Source of the DNA: Trichomonas vaginalis G3
Lineage: Eukaryota; Parabasalia; Trichomonadida; Trichomonadidae
Length of the DNA stretch: 64,000 bases
NCBI RefSeq assembly: GCF_026262505.1
Contig: NC_067207.1
Location: 26,442,082 to 26,506,081 of the forward strand
Direction: 5' to 3'
The notes beneath the pieces are model-generated. The model was not told where the DNA came from. It worked only from the letters and a program-made list of their open reading frames with translations, and made no database searches. This document shows, piece by piece, positions 8,632-20,162 of this stretch (its first letter is position 1; every line of letters begins with the position of its first letter). Made by a program: the position numbers and the translations under genes.

Positions 8632-10866
8632 AGATCGCATGCTTATCAAATTTGTAGAAGAAAAGTGAATTTGTTTCAAGAAGTCTTGTGAAAAACTGAT
8701 CGCCAATTGAAATCAATTCCAAACTGATGTTATTCATGATTTCGATAGCAAACAATGTTTCACCAACAAATGGCATGATGGAGGCAATGTCTTTAACTGT
8801 TTTTTCAATCATGTTTCGCATCTTTTGGTCTTCAATGACTATTTTGTTTTGATAAATCTTTAATTTCATGTTTGGATAAACCATATCAAAAATCATTGTG
8901 AAATAAGCAGAATGGACACATCCTGGACAGTCAATGAACGTGTAATTGTTCTTATCAGGGGAATGAATAAATGTGTAATTATCACACAAATAATAGAAAT
9001 TTTCTGGATAAAAATTGTCAGAAAATCCTGGTCTTTTCTGGAAAACAGAAACATCACTTCTCTTTGCTTTATTACGTTCAAACTGCTTGACAATCTCTGT
9101 GTTGATTTGATCATGTAAAGTGTCAGAATTCTTAAGAGAAATGAGATATCTGATGTCACTTTTTGTCAAAAGTAATTCAAGTTGGCAAAATTTTCTGAGA
9201 GAAATTCCGATTTCTTTGATCAAAAGAATTCTGTTGTTTTCATTGGATTCAAATATTTGTGACAAACAGTTGATAATAGTAATGAAATCCGAATCCAAAT
9301 TTGCATTCATCATGAGAGAATTCGTTTGGAAATCTGTGAAAAATCCCATATAATTCTTTGGCAAAAATTGAATGAGTTTGTTCAAAACTGTCAAATCTGA
9401 CACTTTTTGTTCATGGAATCCATCGAATTCATCATCATTCAAGTAATCCTCAATTATACTATCATATTGTCTTTCTTATCTTGTCTTAGTTCTTTGTTCA
9501 GCACATTCCAAAATCAAATAATCATAATTTCCATGAACATTTGAAATTTTATACATATAATTCATATCATTTTTGCAGCCATTGATTGCGAAACTACAGT
9601 TCATGATTGCGCTCTGTGTATCTCCGAAAACAAACAAAACAAAAATGGAAGAATTGGGATTTTGCGTGTTAAACAAATTCAAATGTGATTTGATGTTCGA
9701 AAACAAAGGAATTAAACAGGATTTACTCTGACACAATGATAAAATGTCTTTGGAACTTGTTTCTGGTGTCTTTTCTGGTGAAATGACTGTTAAATTCGAT
9801 GTTTGTTTTTGGAATTTGTTAATTATGTTCTGAACATCGAATAAAGAGTCAACAAAGTAGACAATCTTAGATCCACATCTATCTCTATTTTTAGTGGCAT
9901 ATGAAAGTGCTTCAATTTGCGATTTTTGGGAAAATTCAAGATTAATTTTTAATTGTTCTGTCTCAGAAACCTTGAAACCAACATCAATGGGATTAGCAAG
10001 TGATAGAATGAACTTAAGATGACGTTCTTTGCGTATTTTTCTGACAACATCTAAGATACTAAAGTATTTGATGTTTTTATGGTCAATTGCGTGGTAAACA
10101 ATCATCATTTTAGGTGTTTTCTTACCATTGTTTGTATCATGAATGTTGTTGCGTCGAAAACTGAAATGAAAGCGAGAACTTGACGATCTTCGTTAAATGC
10201 TGTTTGTAAACTATTGAGATCTGTAACAATATCTAGTTCTGTGTATTGGTTATAGAACCATAATGCGTTTTCATGTATCAAACTCTCGTCATCTGAAGTA
10301 AAAATGATAAAATTGGTTTTAGTGTCAGTAAGTTTGAAAAGAGGGATGAGGATTCGATCACGGTACTCATAGTTGAATGTATAAACACTTGGATATTCAA
10401 AAATTTCATGTGTGTAAGGAGGATAGAAAATAAATGAGTAATGATCTGTTTGTTCTTGAGTAATAGATAAGCAAGCATGGTATAAAGCACGAGCAGATTG
10501 AACTTCTCTCTGGTCTTTGGAAATATCTATACTTTGTAACAAAAATTTTCCGAATTCTAAAAAGTCATTAACATTTTTAGTATGATTGCCATTGCTTGGC
10601 CTGCATTTAGCAAGTATCTGAGCATGTGAAAGAAATTCATCAAGGAAAGTACTGCAAGATTGTAAATTTTTGATATTCCTTAAAGAAGCTATACAATTAG
10701 AAATCAGTTGGCGAACTTTGTCCTTTGAATCTCGTGAAGCAGTAATAACGAGATACTTTAAGCTGGAATCACATCTACTTATTATATCCATAACAACTTT
10801 AAAAAAAATGATGTGAATAGAGGTATTTTGACTACCTCCGTTACAATTTTTTCTATAGTCTTTCAA
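8630..10866 (-). pseudogene. Unrecognised host protein, broken by one frameshift and one stop
   Basis: Three consecutive frames read as one gene of about 745 codons: 10,866-10,105, then 10,108-9,476 after a shift near 10,110, then on past an in-frame TAA at 9,476-9,478 into 9,442-8,630. Composition is continuous across the pieces. No domain was recognised; motifs such as YSFIFYPPYTHEI, SKIVYFVDSLFDVQNI and NYTFIDCPGC do not point to a known fold. No intron consensus (GTATGT) is evident at the joins, so splicing is an unlikely explanation. It could alternatively be two overlapping genes. Confidence 0.5.
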
Positions 10867-11380
10867 TTTTTTTAAATTTATCTAAGCACAGCACAATGAA
10901 GCATTTTGGAATTTTTGAAAGGAGTCAAAAATTTTCCATAGATTTCCCAGTGGCGCCAAGCGACGATATGACGATGAAATATGTTCTCAATGTTATCTCA
11001 ATTCCTTCAATTAATTTCAAATTTATCGATCAAGCATAACGTCCTTAAGGCACCCTATTCAAAAAATGAAAGGGCCCATCTCAAAATTGAATGGGTATCA
11101 TTCAAATTCTTGCCCATTTGATGAAACATTAAGTTTGGACTTACAAAGACATGTAAAAATTGTCTTGCTTGTATACGGGAATAGAAATTGAATAGGATAT
11201 CTTGATACCTTGCTTGTGTAGGAGTTTAAACTTATTTAATAATAATAAAAGCTGTCCCTAATTCTATCTTTGCTTGAACCGCAATCTCTCCCTCTTCAAT
11301 TAACTCAATATTTTTTTGAAATATTTTACAAATGTCACTTTTTATGTTTTTCGATTGATTTGCTTTTCATAGCAAATTGA
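10867..11380. other. Intergenic spacer, no recognisable gene
   Basis: About 510 bp without a coding frame. Nothing distinctive was seen apart from ordinary AT-rich sequence. Confidence 0.5.
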
Positions 11381-12232
11381 TTGATTAAATCCTCTCAAAT
11401 ATTATGTGCTCAATATATTGGTATATCGTCGACTTCAAATGGGGGTGTAATATTCTTATCAGATGCAAATTTTTTTCTTTCAATTGAGAATAGCATCTTT
11501 TCAGAATGTTTTTCCTCCCAAGAAGGTGGTGCTGTTTACATAAATAATTCTCCTACCAACTTCAGTTTTAACAGCTTCAAAAGCTGTTATTCGCTCCTCA
11601 ATGACAACTCAAAGTTTGGAAACGCAATTTTTAATACAAATTCTCTTTCAAACCTAAATGGGAACACATTTGTTTTATGTGGTCCTGATTCCATACGAAA
11701 AAGTGATAGCTGCGTCTATATGAAAGGTAATAAGTTTGTTTGTACTTATTGTAATAGTACTTATTGTAATAGTTCTGATTGTTATGAAAATAGTGGTGCC
11801 GGTCTTGTCAGTTTTTGGAATGTTTTACAAGGCACTTTTGTAAAATATTGCCAAGTTAGTAAGACTCATGATGGATACTTCATTGAAATTGTTGATTGTT
11901 CTTATTCGATATACAATTCTAACTTCATTGATGCCTCTAATCTATATAAATTGCTTTGGGTTAGTGGAGGCCCTGCATATTTTATTAGTTGCGTCTTTTT
12001 GAATCCTGCTGGTAAAGCTATTGATGAGTTTGCAACTGTTACATTTACTGACTGTTCATCGGATGGCAATATAGCCGAGAGATCGGTTACTCCTTTCAAA
12101 TTCTTGAATAGTTTATATGTACATGTTCGAAAATTGTAATATGATTGAATGCTCACGTTATTGCGATGTGTTTTCTAATTTTTCTGCAAGAAAATACATG
12201 GTTATTCCATATCTCATGTTCGTTGTTAATTG
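11381..12232 (+). pseudogene. Beta-helix (Pmp-like) gene fragment
   Basis: Coding-like sequence starts without an ATG (TTG, directly after a stop) and contains EGGAVYINN, FNSFKSCYS and Cys-rich loops such as CTYCNSTYC, consistent with a Pmp-like right-handed beta-helix repeat. After about 250 codons the homology appears to continue one frame over (NMIECSRYCDVFSNFSARKY) to a stop at about 12,232, so there is one frameshift near 12,110-12,140. Both 5' truncation and frameshift mark it as a host pseudogene. It differs clearly from copies 1-3 and belongs to another subfamily. Confidence 0.55.
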
Positions 12233-12569
12233 AAGATTAATTATATAGATAATAAAAGGAGTTATAACTGATTCGTATGAAAAGTGTATTCATTTTTCGC
12301 AGATTTGAATATTAAAATGAGCAGTTGTGATTTTTTCGGTTGAAATGAAATGATTAATTGAATATGAATAGTCAAATCTTAAAAATAATAAATGTGATTT
12401 GATCTATCAGAAGAATGTATAACGAACAATCAAATTATGTTAACATAATAACTGAATTTGATGAAAATATGTGTGATTGTAACCTAAATTCCAACAAAAT
12501 CAAAATGATTTCTTTGAAAATCCGAAATTTTAATTAATATCAACATAATACAAGAACAAAATATAAATA
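12233..12569. other. Intergenic spacer between convergent units
   Basis: AT-rich, no gene or repeat recognised. It contains the 3' flanks of the fragment on the plus strand and the STPG gene on the minus strand. Confidence 0.5.
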
Positions 12570-13205
12570 TCACTTATGGACAATCAAAGTTCGTCCTGCA
12601 CGACCAAATACGTAACCTCTTGGCGAAAGAGTTGACGGTGCTGCATGATATTCGCTGGAACTCTGTACTTTCTTTTCGGGCCAGCGATAACCGATTGTTG
12701 GGCGAGGAGATCTAGCATGTTTTGATTGAAATTCAAATCTAGGACTGTAATTTCCAGCGCTTGGAGTATCTGGATCTCCATTGAAAAGATTTTTCCTTGG
12801 AGCATTGCCAATTGTAGCTGGAACTCTTCCAACACCAATATCTGTGCCGTAATTAAAATGATAGGTCTGAGGACTTGGAGAATCAATTGATTTGTCTTTG
12901 GGTTTCTTAGCACGTGGGAATTTAACACCATTTACCTGTCCGAAATCAGGTGGAACGTAATTTGGTCCTGGAGTTTGTAAATTTTTAGGTTCTTTATATT
13001 TTGAACCTATTGAAACTTTCGGGCCTTTACCAATTGTTGTTGGTAATGCTGCCAAAGGTGGATCATATGGTTTTGGATTTTTCATATATCGTGGTGAAAT
13101 TGAAATTCCTTTTTTATCAGTGAATTTGTATGTTGGTGAGTAATCTGATGGTCCTGGAGTAGATCCTGTGTTCCCTAAGAAATAAATATTGAATTCTGCT
13201 TCCAT
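12570..13205 (-). CDS. STPG-repeat (sperm-tail PG-rich) protein
   Basis: 211 residues with at least four degenerate Pro-Gly repeats: STPGPSDYSP, QTPGPNYVPP, SPSPQTYHF and TPSAGNYSPRF, each followed by basic residues. This is the pattern of the sperm-tail PG-rich/shippo family (ODF3-like), whose members are found inside or along axonemal microtubules; trichomonads have several flagella. The whole chain is Pro-, Gly- and Lys-rich and lacks membrane segments. The start at 13,205 is the only sensible ATG. A TCACTT initiator lies at 13,226-13,231, about 21 nt upstream. Confidence 0.75.
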   Translation of the reverse strand: MEAEFNIYFLGNTGSTPGPSDYSPTYKFTDKKGISISPRYMKNPKPYDPPLAALPTTIGKGPKVSIGSKYKEPKNLQTPGPNYVPPDFGQVNGVKFPRAKKPKDKSIDSPSPQTYHFNYGTDIGVGRVPATIGNAPRKNLFNGDPDTPSAGNYSPRFEFQSKHARSPRPTIGYRWPEKKVQSSSEYHAAPSTLSPRGYVFGRAGRTLIVHK

Positions 13206-13614
13206 ACACTAAATTATAAGAGAAAAAGTGATATTTTGTAACGAAATTAATTTTTGAGGATTTGAACAACCACAATAGTATAAATTATCGAATATTATGA
13301 TGTAAAGTGTGAATTCTATTTCAAATCTGAATATATACAACTATCACCAATCTTTTGATTTAAAAAAAATCTGAAATCACTTATATCAACGTATGACATC
13401 GATTCATATCTACCATATGTTTGAAGTCTACATTCATTTTGGCATAATTATGCATTCACTTCGGAATACATCATCAATGAATAGCAAAGATATAGAATCA
13501 TCAAAAATTTGAGCTATATATTTCGAACACGTCTGGAAAATTGCTTATGTGCTCAACCAAAAAATGATTAAAAAAGAATTAATGAATTGAAATAACTAAA
13601 CAAACAAAAACAAT
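13206..13614. other. Intergenic spacer
   Basis: Holds the STPG initiator at 13,226-13,231 and the 3' flank of the kinase gene. No other feature recognised. Confidence 0.5.
13226..13231 (-). promoter_or_regulatory. Initiator element (TCACTT) of STPG gene
   Basis: Reads TCACTT on the minus strand, matching the trichomonad initiator TCAYW, in which the A is the transcription start. The 21-nt distance to the ATG gives the expected short leader. Confidence 0.5.
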
Positions 13615-14775
13615 TTAAATTACTGAAGATGGAATGCTTCTTATTGCAGGTTTGAACAATCTCTTTTTCGAAGACCTTAAATGATACTGTCTCATATCAA
13701 TTATATCAGATGAAGCTTTGGGATCTACGTATCTAACGGCTTTAAACTCGTTTTGTGACATAGAAAGACATGATTTAACTGAAAGATGATCAGAACTTGG
13801 CTTTCTACATATCGTTCTATCAGCTTCGTCGAAATCTTTGAGGCCGCGTGATGAAACTTTCTTTTCAACTGAAGGGATCTCTAATGTGGATTGTTCAAGT
13901 TCAAAAAATTCATCAACCTTTTTTAAGGAAATTATAGGTAAAATTTGGCTCGAAGGCATTGTTACTATGTTGTTAAGCCATGGGCTCTTAAGTAGTTCAT
14001 CAGCCGAAGGGCGATCTTCAGGCTCCCTCTGAAGGATACCAGTAATTACAGATAAGCATTCTTCGGATAGATCTTGTGGGATTTTGTACTGGCAAGCTTT
14101 AATTTGCTTGGAAAGCTCATGTTGGTTTCTCTTAGTCCATGGCAATTGTCCGGTAACCATTGCGTAAATAATTACACCAACAGCCCAGATATCAGACTTT
14201 TTAGGGTCATAATCTGTGCCTTCTAGAATTTCTGGAGCAGCATAAACATAGGATCCGCAGGAAGTATGGGTTAACCCGTCAATAAATTTGGAGAAGCCAA
14301 AGTCAGATAGTTTGATATCTCCGTTGTTATCTAAAAGGATATTTTCAGGCTTTAAATCTCTATGGCATACATTAAGTTTATGGATATAGCTAATTGCTTC
14401 AAGGAGCTGTTTAGCATATATTTTGGCTCTTTCTTCAGGGATTTTTTTATTCTGGAGTATCTGTTGGAACATATCACCGCCAGTGCAAAGTTCAGTCACG
14501 ATATAGTAATTCATCGTATCCTTCAATAAATCAAACAATTGAACAATTCTGGGGCTATGAAGTTGCTGCATAATACGAATTTCCTTTTCAAACTTTGATT
14601 TATCTATCATTGAATCAATTGTATGTTTTGTAATGATTTTGCAAGCGTAATATTTTCCATTATCAGGGCGATAGGCAACCTTAACAGTTCCAAATGCCCC
14701 TCGGCCAACCGCGTTTTGGAGTTGGTAAGGTCCTATTTTAACCGGGCACAAGAATTTGCGCTGCATTGCATTCAT
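13615..14775 (-). CDS. CAMK/AMPK-like serine/threonine protein kinase
   Basis: 386 residues. The kinase domain covers about residues 16-270: Gly loop GRGAFGTV at 24-31, ATP-binding Lys46 (YACKII), catalytic loop HRDLKPEN at 138-145, DFG at 158-160, activation loop THTSCGSYVYAAPE ending in APE at 180-182, and DIWAVGVIIYAMVTG. All key residues are present, so it should be active. The T..CGS.YAAPE loop and DFGFSK are typical of the CAMK group (AMPK/MARK/TSSK-like). The C-terminal 110 residues are Ser/Lys-rich without a clear domain. A TCACTT initiator sits at 14,784-14,789, 9 nt upstream of the ATG. Confidence 0.9.
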   Translation of the reverse strand: MNAMQRKFLCPVKIGPYQLQNAVGRGAFGTVKVAYRPDNGKYYACKIITKHTIDSMIDKSKFEKEIRIMQQLHSPRIVQLFDLLKDTMNYYIVTELCTGGDMFQQILQNKKIPEERAKIYAKQLLEAISYIHKLNVCHRDLKPENILLDNNGDIKLSDFGFSKFIDGLTHTSCGSYVYAAPEILEGTDYDPKKSDIWAVGVIIYAMVTGQLPWTKRNQHELSKQIKACQYKIPQDLSEECLSVITGILQREPEDRPSADELLKSPWLNNIVTMPSSQILPIISLKKVDEFFELEQSTLEIPSVEKKVSSRGLKDFDEADRTICRKPSSDHLSVKSCLSMSQNEFKAVRYVDPKASSDIIDMRQYHLRSSKKRLFKPAIRSIPSSVI

Positions 14776-15939
14776 TCAAAACTAAGTGAAAAATTGTAAA
14801 GTACTGAATTTGTGCGAGCTACATTTAATTTTTGAATAGCTGTCAATTTCTATAAATTCAATTTGAAATTCTTAAATGAAATTACGTAAATATCTTGATA
14901 AACACCATTTTAGGAAACAATTATCAAATTCGTAAAGATTTTGAATAAGAATTTTGAATGAGGCATTTTTCGATAACTTCTCAATCAATTTTTGAATGTC
15001 TTATGAAATCCTGCCGCGCCTCTTTCAATTTAGTTTTGTTGCTTATTACCAAATAAAATTATATTTTCCGTAAAGATTATTGAAAATAATTAATAGCAAA
15101 CAAAAGTTCACCACCAACAAATTTAATGATTTATTTATAAATGGAATATGTTCATGGGGCATGTATTGGCAATCCTATTTTTGCTCATATCTATCAATAA
15201 AATACTTCAATAATTTATTGAGTTTAATAAAATTAGAAATTTTTTACGTCGAAATGAATAATGTAATAGCTATCAGTTCCATCAGTGATATTTACCAATT
15301 CCCACCATAAATTTAGATTCTATTGACGAAATTTATTGATTGCTTTTTATTTGAATTGATTAACTGCTATTTAATTGATAGTTCTAACATACAATAGTTT
15401 TAACACATATTTTTGTCTCAAATGTATTGATTTGATAAAGCAACGTAAAAAGATTATTCAAACAAATTAATTCATTCAATTCAGAAATATTTTATATCAT
15501 AAATGAAAATAGTTGTATGTTTGGATCCACAGCAAGAATTAAAATTCCATAAAATAACGAAGCAATAGAAATATAGTCTTGAATTTATGATTCTGTGCAT
15601 TAAAATGCGCATAGAATGCCTGAGTATCTTATGATAGTTATATTTCTCTCATTAATTACCTATTATTTCCATAATCGAGAATTAAAGAGTTCATGATTTG
15701 TAATTTTATTAGATTATCTTTGCAAGAGATGTATTTGTAGCGTGTATTAAAGCAATTGATTATAGAATCCGCTTGATTTGAGGCAAATTTACTAAAGAAT
15801 TCCAAATTTATGCTTTGAAAGAGTTGTTCATCTCATTGAAGGATTGCAAGTTTTGAATACAATAGAAATTGATTCTTATTAGCTGTCAAGCAAAACAAAT
15901 TGTTTGAAATTATTAATTAAATAAATTTATAATAGTATT
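14776..15939. other. 1.16-kb intergenic region
   Basis: AT-rich DNA. A 76-codon plus-strand frame at 15,080 has biased composition and no recognisable similarity, so it is not called. No repeats or RNA genes recognised. Confidence 0.5.
14784..14789 (-). promoter_or_regulatory. Initiator element (TCACTT) of kinase gene
   Basis: TCACTT on the minus strand, 9 nt from the ATG, matching the TCAYW trichomonad initiator and its usual position. Confidence 0.65.
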
Positions 15940-17562
15940 TTATACGTCACGCACTATAAGTCTTGATAATATATCAAAGAACAGTGGCAAATTCTGAGCA
16001 GGAACAGTACAAACAAAAGAATCAAAAGAGTCAGCGGAGATTACAATCTCGGCTTCAGCAGCAGCGGCTTTGAAGAGCTTTCCGAATGGAGTACTAACAG
16101 CATCGGAGAACTCGAACGAAGGGGAAACTGCAACAACGAGAAATTTGTCTTTCTCTTCATCTAAAATAGAAAGAATTATAGGGATTGAACCTCCATCTTG
16201 AATCAAAGTATCAAGAGCTTGGAGAAGGAATTGGCCGAGCTCAGCAACGGTTTGTGGCTCGTGTTTGAATGCTGGATCTAATGCATCTCTAACAGTAACA
16301 GTCCAAAAATCTTGTGAATTAATAATCATCGAATTTCGACGTGATAAAAGCTCTGTTCCGAACTTGACAATCGACTTAGCACGCTTTTTGGCTGCTTCCA
16401 TGGAAGAATGTCTGAGTTCTGGATTGTTTAGAAATCTCATTCCGGAAAAAGTATCTAATTGTGGAAGAGAGTTCTCAGTTACGGTACACAGCTGAGCACG
16501 CAGAGCCAACACGACGTCTGCAGCTGAAAGCTCTGTCTCGTAGCCGCGTCTAAGAGTAAAACTTGGAAATGTAAATCCTGCAAGGTTAAACGTATCAATT
16601 TGGCGATCAAATCTTTCTACGATTGTATCTTTAACTTCGCTATCCATGACTATGTATGTTTGGCGAGCTTGTTTGAGCTTAATTCCTGTAGTTGCTAATA
16701 AATGTTGAAGATTCTCTTGTCCGGACTCAGTCCATAATCTGAGACGAGAAGCAATGAATGTACTAGCATGTAAAGATTCTTCTAATGTCCATTGACGAAG
16801 CAATGGGCATCGTAATTCTGTTGATGATGAAATTGCAAATTCTTGGAATACAGGTACTTGAATTCCTGTATCAGGTCTTACAGTTTCATCACCATTGTCG
16901 TCGTATATGACAGTAAATGGCTTGCCATTTGAAAGACGAGATACTTCATTTGAAATAATTTCGAGTAATGTTTCATAACGATTATTATCAATATGACCTA
17001 AGATGAAATGTTCTGTTAATCCGAGAATTGCAAACCATAAAACTTGAGAATTTGCTAAGCCATTTTCAACGGCTAGAGCGTAAGCTTGAATAGAAGCTGG
17101 ATCAGCAAACGATTCGTTCATTTGCTGCTCCTCATCTGATAGGGTTGTATCAATTTGGTTCGCAACATCAAATACATTTACGAATTCATTTCTGGAATCG
17201 ATATTGTGAGGATGAATAGGTCGATGACTTTCAATAATGTAAGCTTTTGTTTCAGAATTGAATGCTCCCTCGTAACGTGCAAGTAAACTAACAGCACCAG
17301 CACAGTTAATAAAAAAAACTGAGGAAGGTAAAGTTCCTTCTGTAACATGGGTTTTAATACAGCTATCCAATTCTGCATATCTGCGAACAAATGAAAAATG
17401 TGCTAATATATCATCTCGTTTGAATAAATCAAATAATATCGATTTTGCTGCTATTGAATCAACATTATAAGGAACGAAAACGAGAACTGAAACAGTTCCA
17501 CTTGATGAAGATCTCATGATCTGGTCATATACAGTCCGGAGATCTCCGGATAAGATGATCAT
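15940..17562 (-). CDS. CDC45: CDC45, CMG helicase component
   Basis: 540 residues, close to the family's usual 550-650. CDC45 joins MCM2-7 and GINS to form the replicative helicase and descends from RecJ-type DHH phosphoesterases. Family landmarks are VSVLVFVPYNVDSIAAKSIL (residues 24-43), an IIESHRPIHPHN block (the HRP motif after the DHH-like region), an acidic linker, then LLRQWTLEESLHASTFIASR with LRLWTESGQENLQHLLATTG and IKLKQARQTY, the classic CDC45 middle block, and a C-terminal GKLFKAAAEAEI region. The acidic insert is short. Start at the first ATG; no clear TCAYW was identified at a canonical distance. The gene is divergent from Rpt1, with 548 bp between. Confidence 0.88.
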   Translation of the reverse strand: MIILSGDLRTVYDQIMRSSSSGTVSVLVFVPYNVDSIAAKSILFDLFKRDDILAHFSFVRRYAELDSCIKTHVTEGTLPSSVFFINCAGAVSLLARYEGAFNSETKAYIIESHRPIHPHNIDSRNEFVNVFDVANQIDTTLSDEEQQMNESFADPASIQAYALAVENGLANSQVLWFAILGLTEHFILGHIDNNRYETLLEIISNEVSRLSNGKPFTVIYDDNGDETVRPDTGIQVPVFQEFAISSSTELRCPLLRQWTLEESLHASTFIASRLRLWTESGQENLQHLLATTGIKLKQARQTYIVMDSEVKDTIVERFDRQIDTFNLAGFTFPSFTLRRGYETELSAADVVLALRAQLCTVTENSLPQLDTFSGMRFLNNPELRHSSMEAAKKRAKSIVKFGTELLSRRNSMIINSQDFWTVTVRDALDPAFKHEPQTVAELGQFLLQALDTLIQDGGSIPIILSILDEEKDKFLVVAVSPSFEFSDAVSTPFGKLFKAAAAEAEIVISADSFDSFVCTVPAQNLPLFFDILSRLIVRDV

Positions 17563-18110
17563 GAAATTTGGCTCACTTTTCGCGCCAAAATCGCTGGCCT
17601 TGTAAACGTACTTTCCGCCAAAAATAACTATTGATGAATATACTTATAGAGTATAATCCTCTATGTGAGTGATTCCTAAATATTCACTCACTATGTTAAA
17701 ACAATGCTAAATATTGAATGAAAAATTAAATTATCTTCATTTGATTTCGTTTCTAAAGTATCAATCTTTTTAGATCGATTTATGATGTTCCTTAAAATTC
17801 TTAACTTAAAATTCCTTATGTTAGGGCTTGATATATTAACAAATGGTCAATTAATGGTTGGCTAGTATGGATATCAACAATAATTTTGTTGTGACTTCAT
17901 ATGTTATAAGAACAAGCTATTTTTAAAAAATTTGGTTGGAAAATATTGAGCAAAAATGAGGTAAACAAAAATTTGATCCAGGATCTCAATTTATGTGATT
18001 ATCTATTTTCTAATTGTACTGTTTTGGAAACGAAAATCTTCAAATCGAAGGAAAATTTTTCAAAACGTGACAAAGTCCTCCGCCCAATCATAGAACGATA
18101 AAACAAATAA
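17563..18110. other. Divergent promoter region between CDC45 and RPT1
   Basis: 548 bp between two divergent housekeeping genes. It contains the TCATA initiator of RPT1 at 18,088-18,092. No coding frame. Confidence 0.55.
18088..18092 (+). promoter_or_regulatory. Initiator element (TCATA) of RPT1
   Basis: TCATA fits TCAYW and lies about 20 nt upstream of the RPT1 ATG. Confidence 0.5.
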
Positions 18111-19382
18111 ATGAGTAAACCTGAGGATACTAACCAAGAAGAAGATATTGTCCAGCTCGATGAGAACGAATTAAACATCTTCGAGAGTTTCTCAAAGGGC
18201 CCTTACTCTGATAAAATTAGGCAAGCAGAAAAAGATATCAAAGAACTTGCATACAAAATCGACAAGACTAAAGGCGTTAGAGATACTGATACTGGTCTTG
18301 CACCACAATCCCAATGGGACTTTGATGGAGATAAGAACGTAATTGGAAGCCAAGAGCCATTAAATGTTGCAACTTGCGAAAAAATCCTTCCCGCAGAAGA
18401 AAAAGCTCGCTATATTATTTCAATCAGTCATGTTGCTAAATTCGTCGTTGGTATCGGCAAAAATATTGCTCCATCTGATATTACAGAAGGCATGCGTGTT
18501 GGTGTCGATCGTAGAAGGTATGCTATCCAACTTCCACTTCCTCCACGTATTGATCCAATTGTTACAACCATGCAAGTTGAAGAAAAGCCAGACATTACAT
18601 ACGCTGATATCGGTGGCTGCCATGAGCAAATAGAAAAGCTCAGAGAAATTATCGAAATGCCACTCCTCCACCCAGAGCGCTTCGAAACCCTCGGCATTGA
18701 CCCACCAAAGGGCGTTCTTCTCTACGGTCCACCAGGTACAGGCAAAACATTGCTTGCAAGAGCCGTCGCGAACAGAACAGAGTCCGTCTTCATCCGCGTT
18801 ATCGGCTCTGAGCTCGTCCAAAAGTACATTGGTGAAGGTGCTAGAATGGTTCGTGAAATTTTCCAAATGGCTCGTAGCAAGAAGTCATGCATTATCTTCT
18901 TCGATGAAGTCGATGCCTTCGGTGGTGCAAGAAATAGCGATTCCGATGGCGCAGAAAACGAAGTACAGCGTACAATGCTCGAATTAATTACACAACTTGA
19001 TGGTTTCGATGCCCGTGGTAACGTTAAGGTTCTCATGGCTACAAACCGTCCAGATACACTCGATCCGGCTCTCATGCGTCCAGGTCGTCTCGATAGAAAG
19101 ATCGAATTTTCACTTCCAGAACTTGAAGGCCGCGTTTCCATATTCCAGATCCATACACGTGTTATGAGTGTCGAGAGAGGCGTTCGCTTCGATCTTCTCG
19201 CAAGACTTTGCCAGAATGCAACTGGTGCTGATATTAGATCTGTCTGCACAGAAGCAGCTATTATTGCTATCAGAGCACGCAGAAAAGCTGTTACAGAAAA
19301 GGACTTCTTAGACGCTATTAACAAGGTTATTAAGGCTTATGCTAAGTTCTCTGCTACTCCTTCATACATGCAATACAACTAA
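18111..19382 (+). CDS. RPT1: 26S proteasome regulatory ATPase Rpt1 (S7/PSMC2)
   Basis: 423 residues, a normal length. It is one of six AAA+ subunits in the base ring of the 19S particle, which unfold ubiquitinated proteins into the 20S core. Seen: an N-terminal coiled-coil region (about 30-60), an OB-like domain with [11 protein letters not shown], Walker A GPPGTGKT at 206-213, Walker [10 protein letters not shown] (Asp265, Glu266), sensor [19 protein letters not shown] with the arginine finger region, and the C-terminus YMQYN. That C-terminus and the LPLPPRIDP segment separate Rpt1 from the other five subunits. The coding sequence is richer in C-ending codons than its neighbours, as in highly expressed genes. 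The stop codon reads TAAA, fitting the trichomonad poly(A) signal. Confidence 0.95.
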   Translation: MSKPEDTNQEEDIVQLDENELNIFESFSKGPYSDKIRQAEKDIKELAYKIDKTKGVRDTDTGLAPQSQWDFDGDKNVIGSQEPLNVATCEKILPAEEKARYIISISHVAKFVVGIGKNIAPSDITEGMRVGVDRRRYAIQLPLPPRIDPIVTTMQVEEKPDITYADIGGCHEQIEKLREIIEMPLLHPERFETLGIDPPKGVLLYGPPGTGKTLLARAVANRTESVFIRVIGSELVQKYIGEGARMVREIFQMARSKKSCIIFFDEVDAFGGARNSDSDGAENEVQRTMLELITQLDGFDARGNVKVLMATNRPDTLDPALMRPGRLDRKIEFSLPELEGRVSIFQIHTRVMSVERGVRFDLLARLCQNATGADIRSVCTEAAIIAIRARRKAVTEKDFLDAINKVIKAYAKFSATPSYMQYN

Positions 19383-20162
19383 AGATAATCAACGTTATTA
19401 TAAAAACTTTAATTATTGACAATTGAAATTTTACAAAAAAAAAATTATATTTTGTTGAAAAACTTTTTAATTTAGGCAAAATATGATGGAAAAAGAATGA
19501 GTGTGTAAAAATCTTTTCAATCTTTCATCTATATTTTCAAATACACTTATAATTGTATAAAACAATCTGCAATGTTCACAACAATAAGTATTATTAATCA
19601 AATATTAAATGGTTTTAATTAGAATCTTATGTGTAACTTGGTTTTCAATCAAAAATAGCTCTAAAAACGTAGAATTTCAAAAAATATCTTTACATTTTGA
19701 GTTAATATTATAAAATATGATGTGAATATCCATGTTATGTTATGTCAAAGATAGTTTCTAATGAGGGATGGCTCTAGAAAGTGTTAATTTTGCTTGAAAT
19801 TTCCAGTTTTGTATGAAATATTAGTGTTTTTAAGATAAATCGCTTCAAAGATGCTATATTATAGTTTCTAAATTTCGATGAAAAAATGAAATTTTCAAAA
19901 ATCGTAATAAAAAAATATGTGATTTTTCTTGTTTTATTTTAATATTTTAATTTTTTGGATTCCAAAACATCAAAATTATCAAAAATTAAATCGGTATTTA
20001 TGCAGTATAAAATGTATAGGTTTTATTTATGATCTCCTGAATATAGGTTAAACAATCAAGAATGAAATGGATTCAAAAAAATATGAATGTATTGCATGAT
20101 CATGTAAGTATAAGCTAGTTTTGGCCACATCATTATATAATTTTAGTTTCATTTATCATTTT
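19383..20162. other. Intergenic region, 780 bp
   Basis: AT-rich spacer. TCATTT-type initiator motifs occur at about 20,148 and 20,156, right before the next gene. Nothing else recognised. Confidence 0.5.

Noticed and set aside
8630-10866. Introns joining the three frames
   Set aside because: No GTATGT donor or ACTAACACACAG-like acceptor consensus is visible at the joins; a frameshift and a stop explain them better.
14776-15939. Possible RNA gene in the 1.16-kb gap
   Set aside because: No tRNA-like cloverleaf, box motifs or strong stem was recognised by eye.
18420-19324. Long antisense frames opposite RPT1
   Set aside because: The highly biased codon use of RPT1 opens antisense frames; no homology and no initiator.
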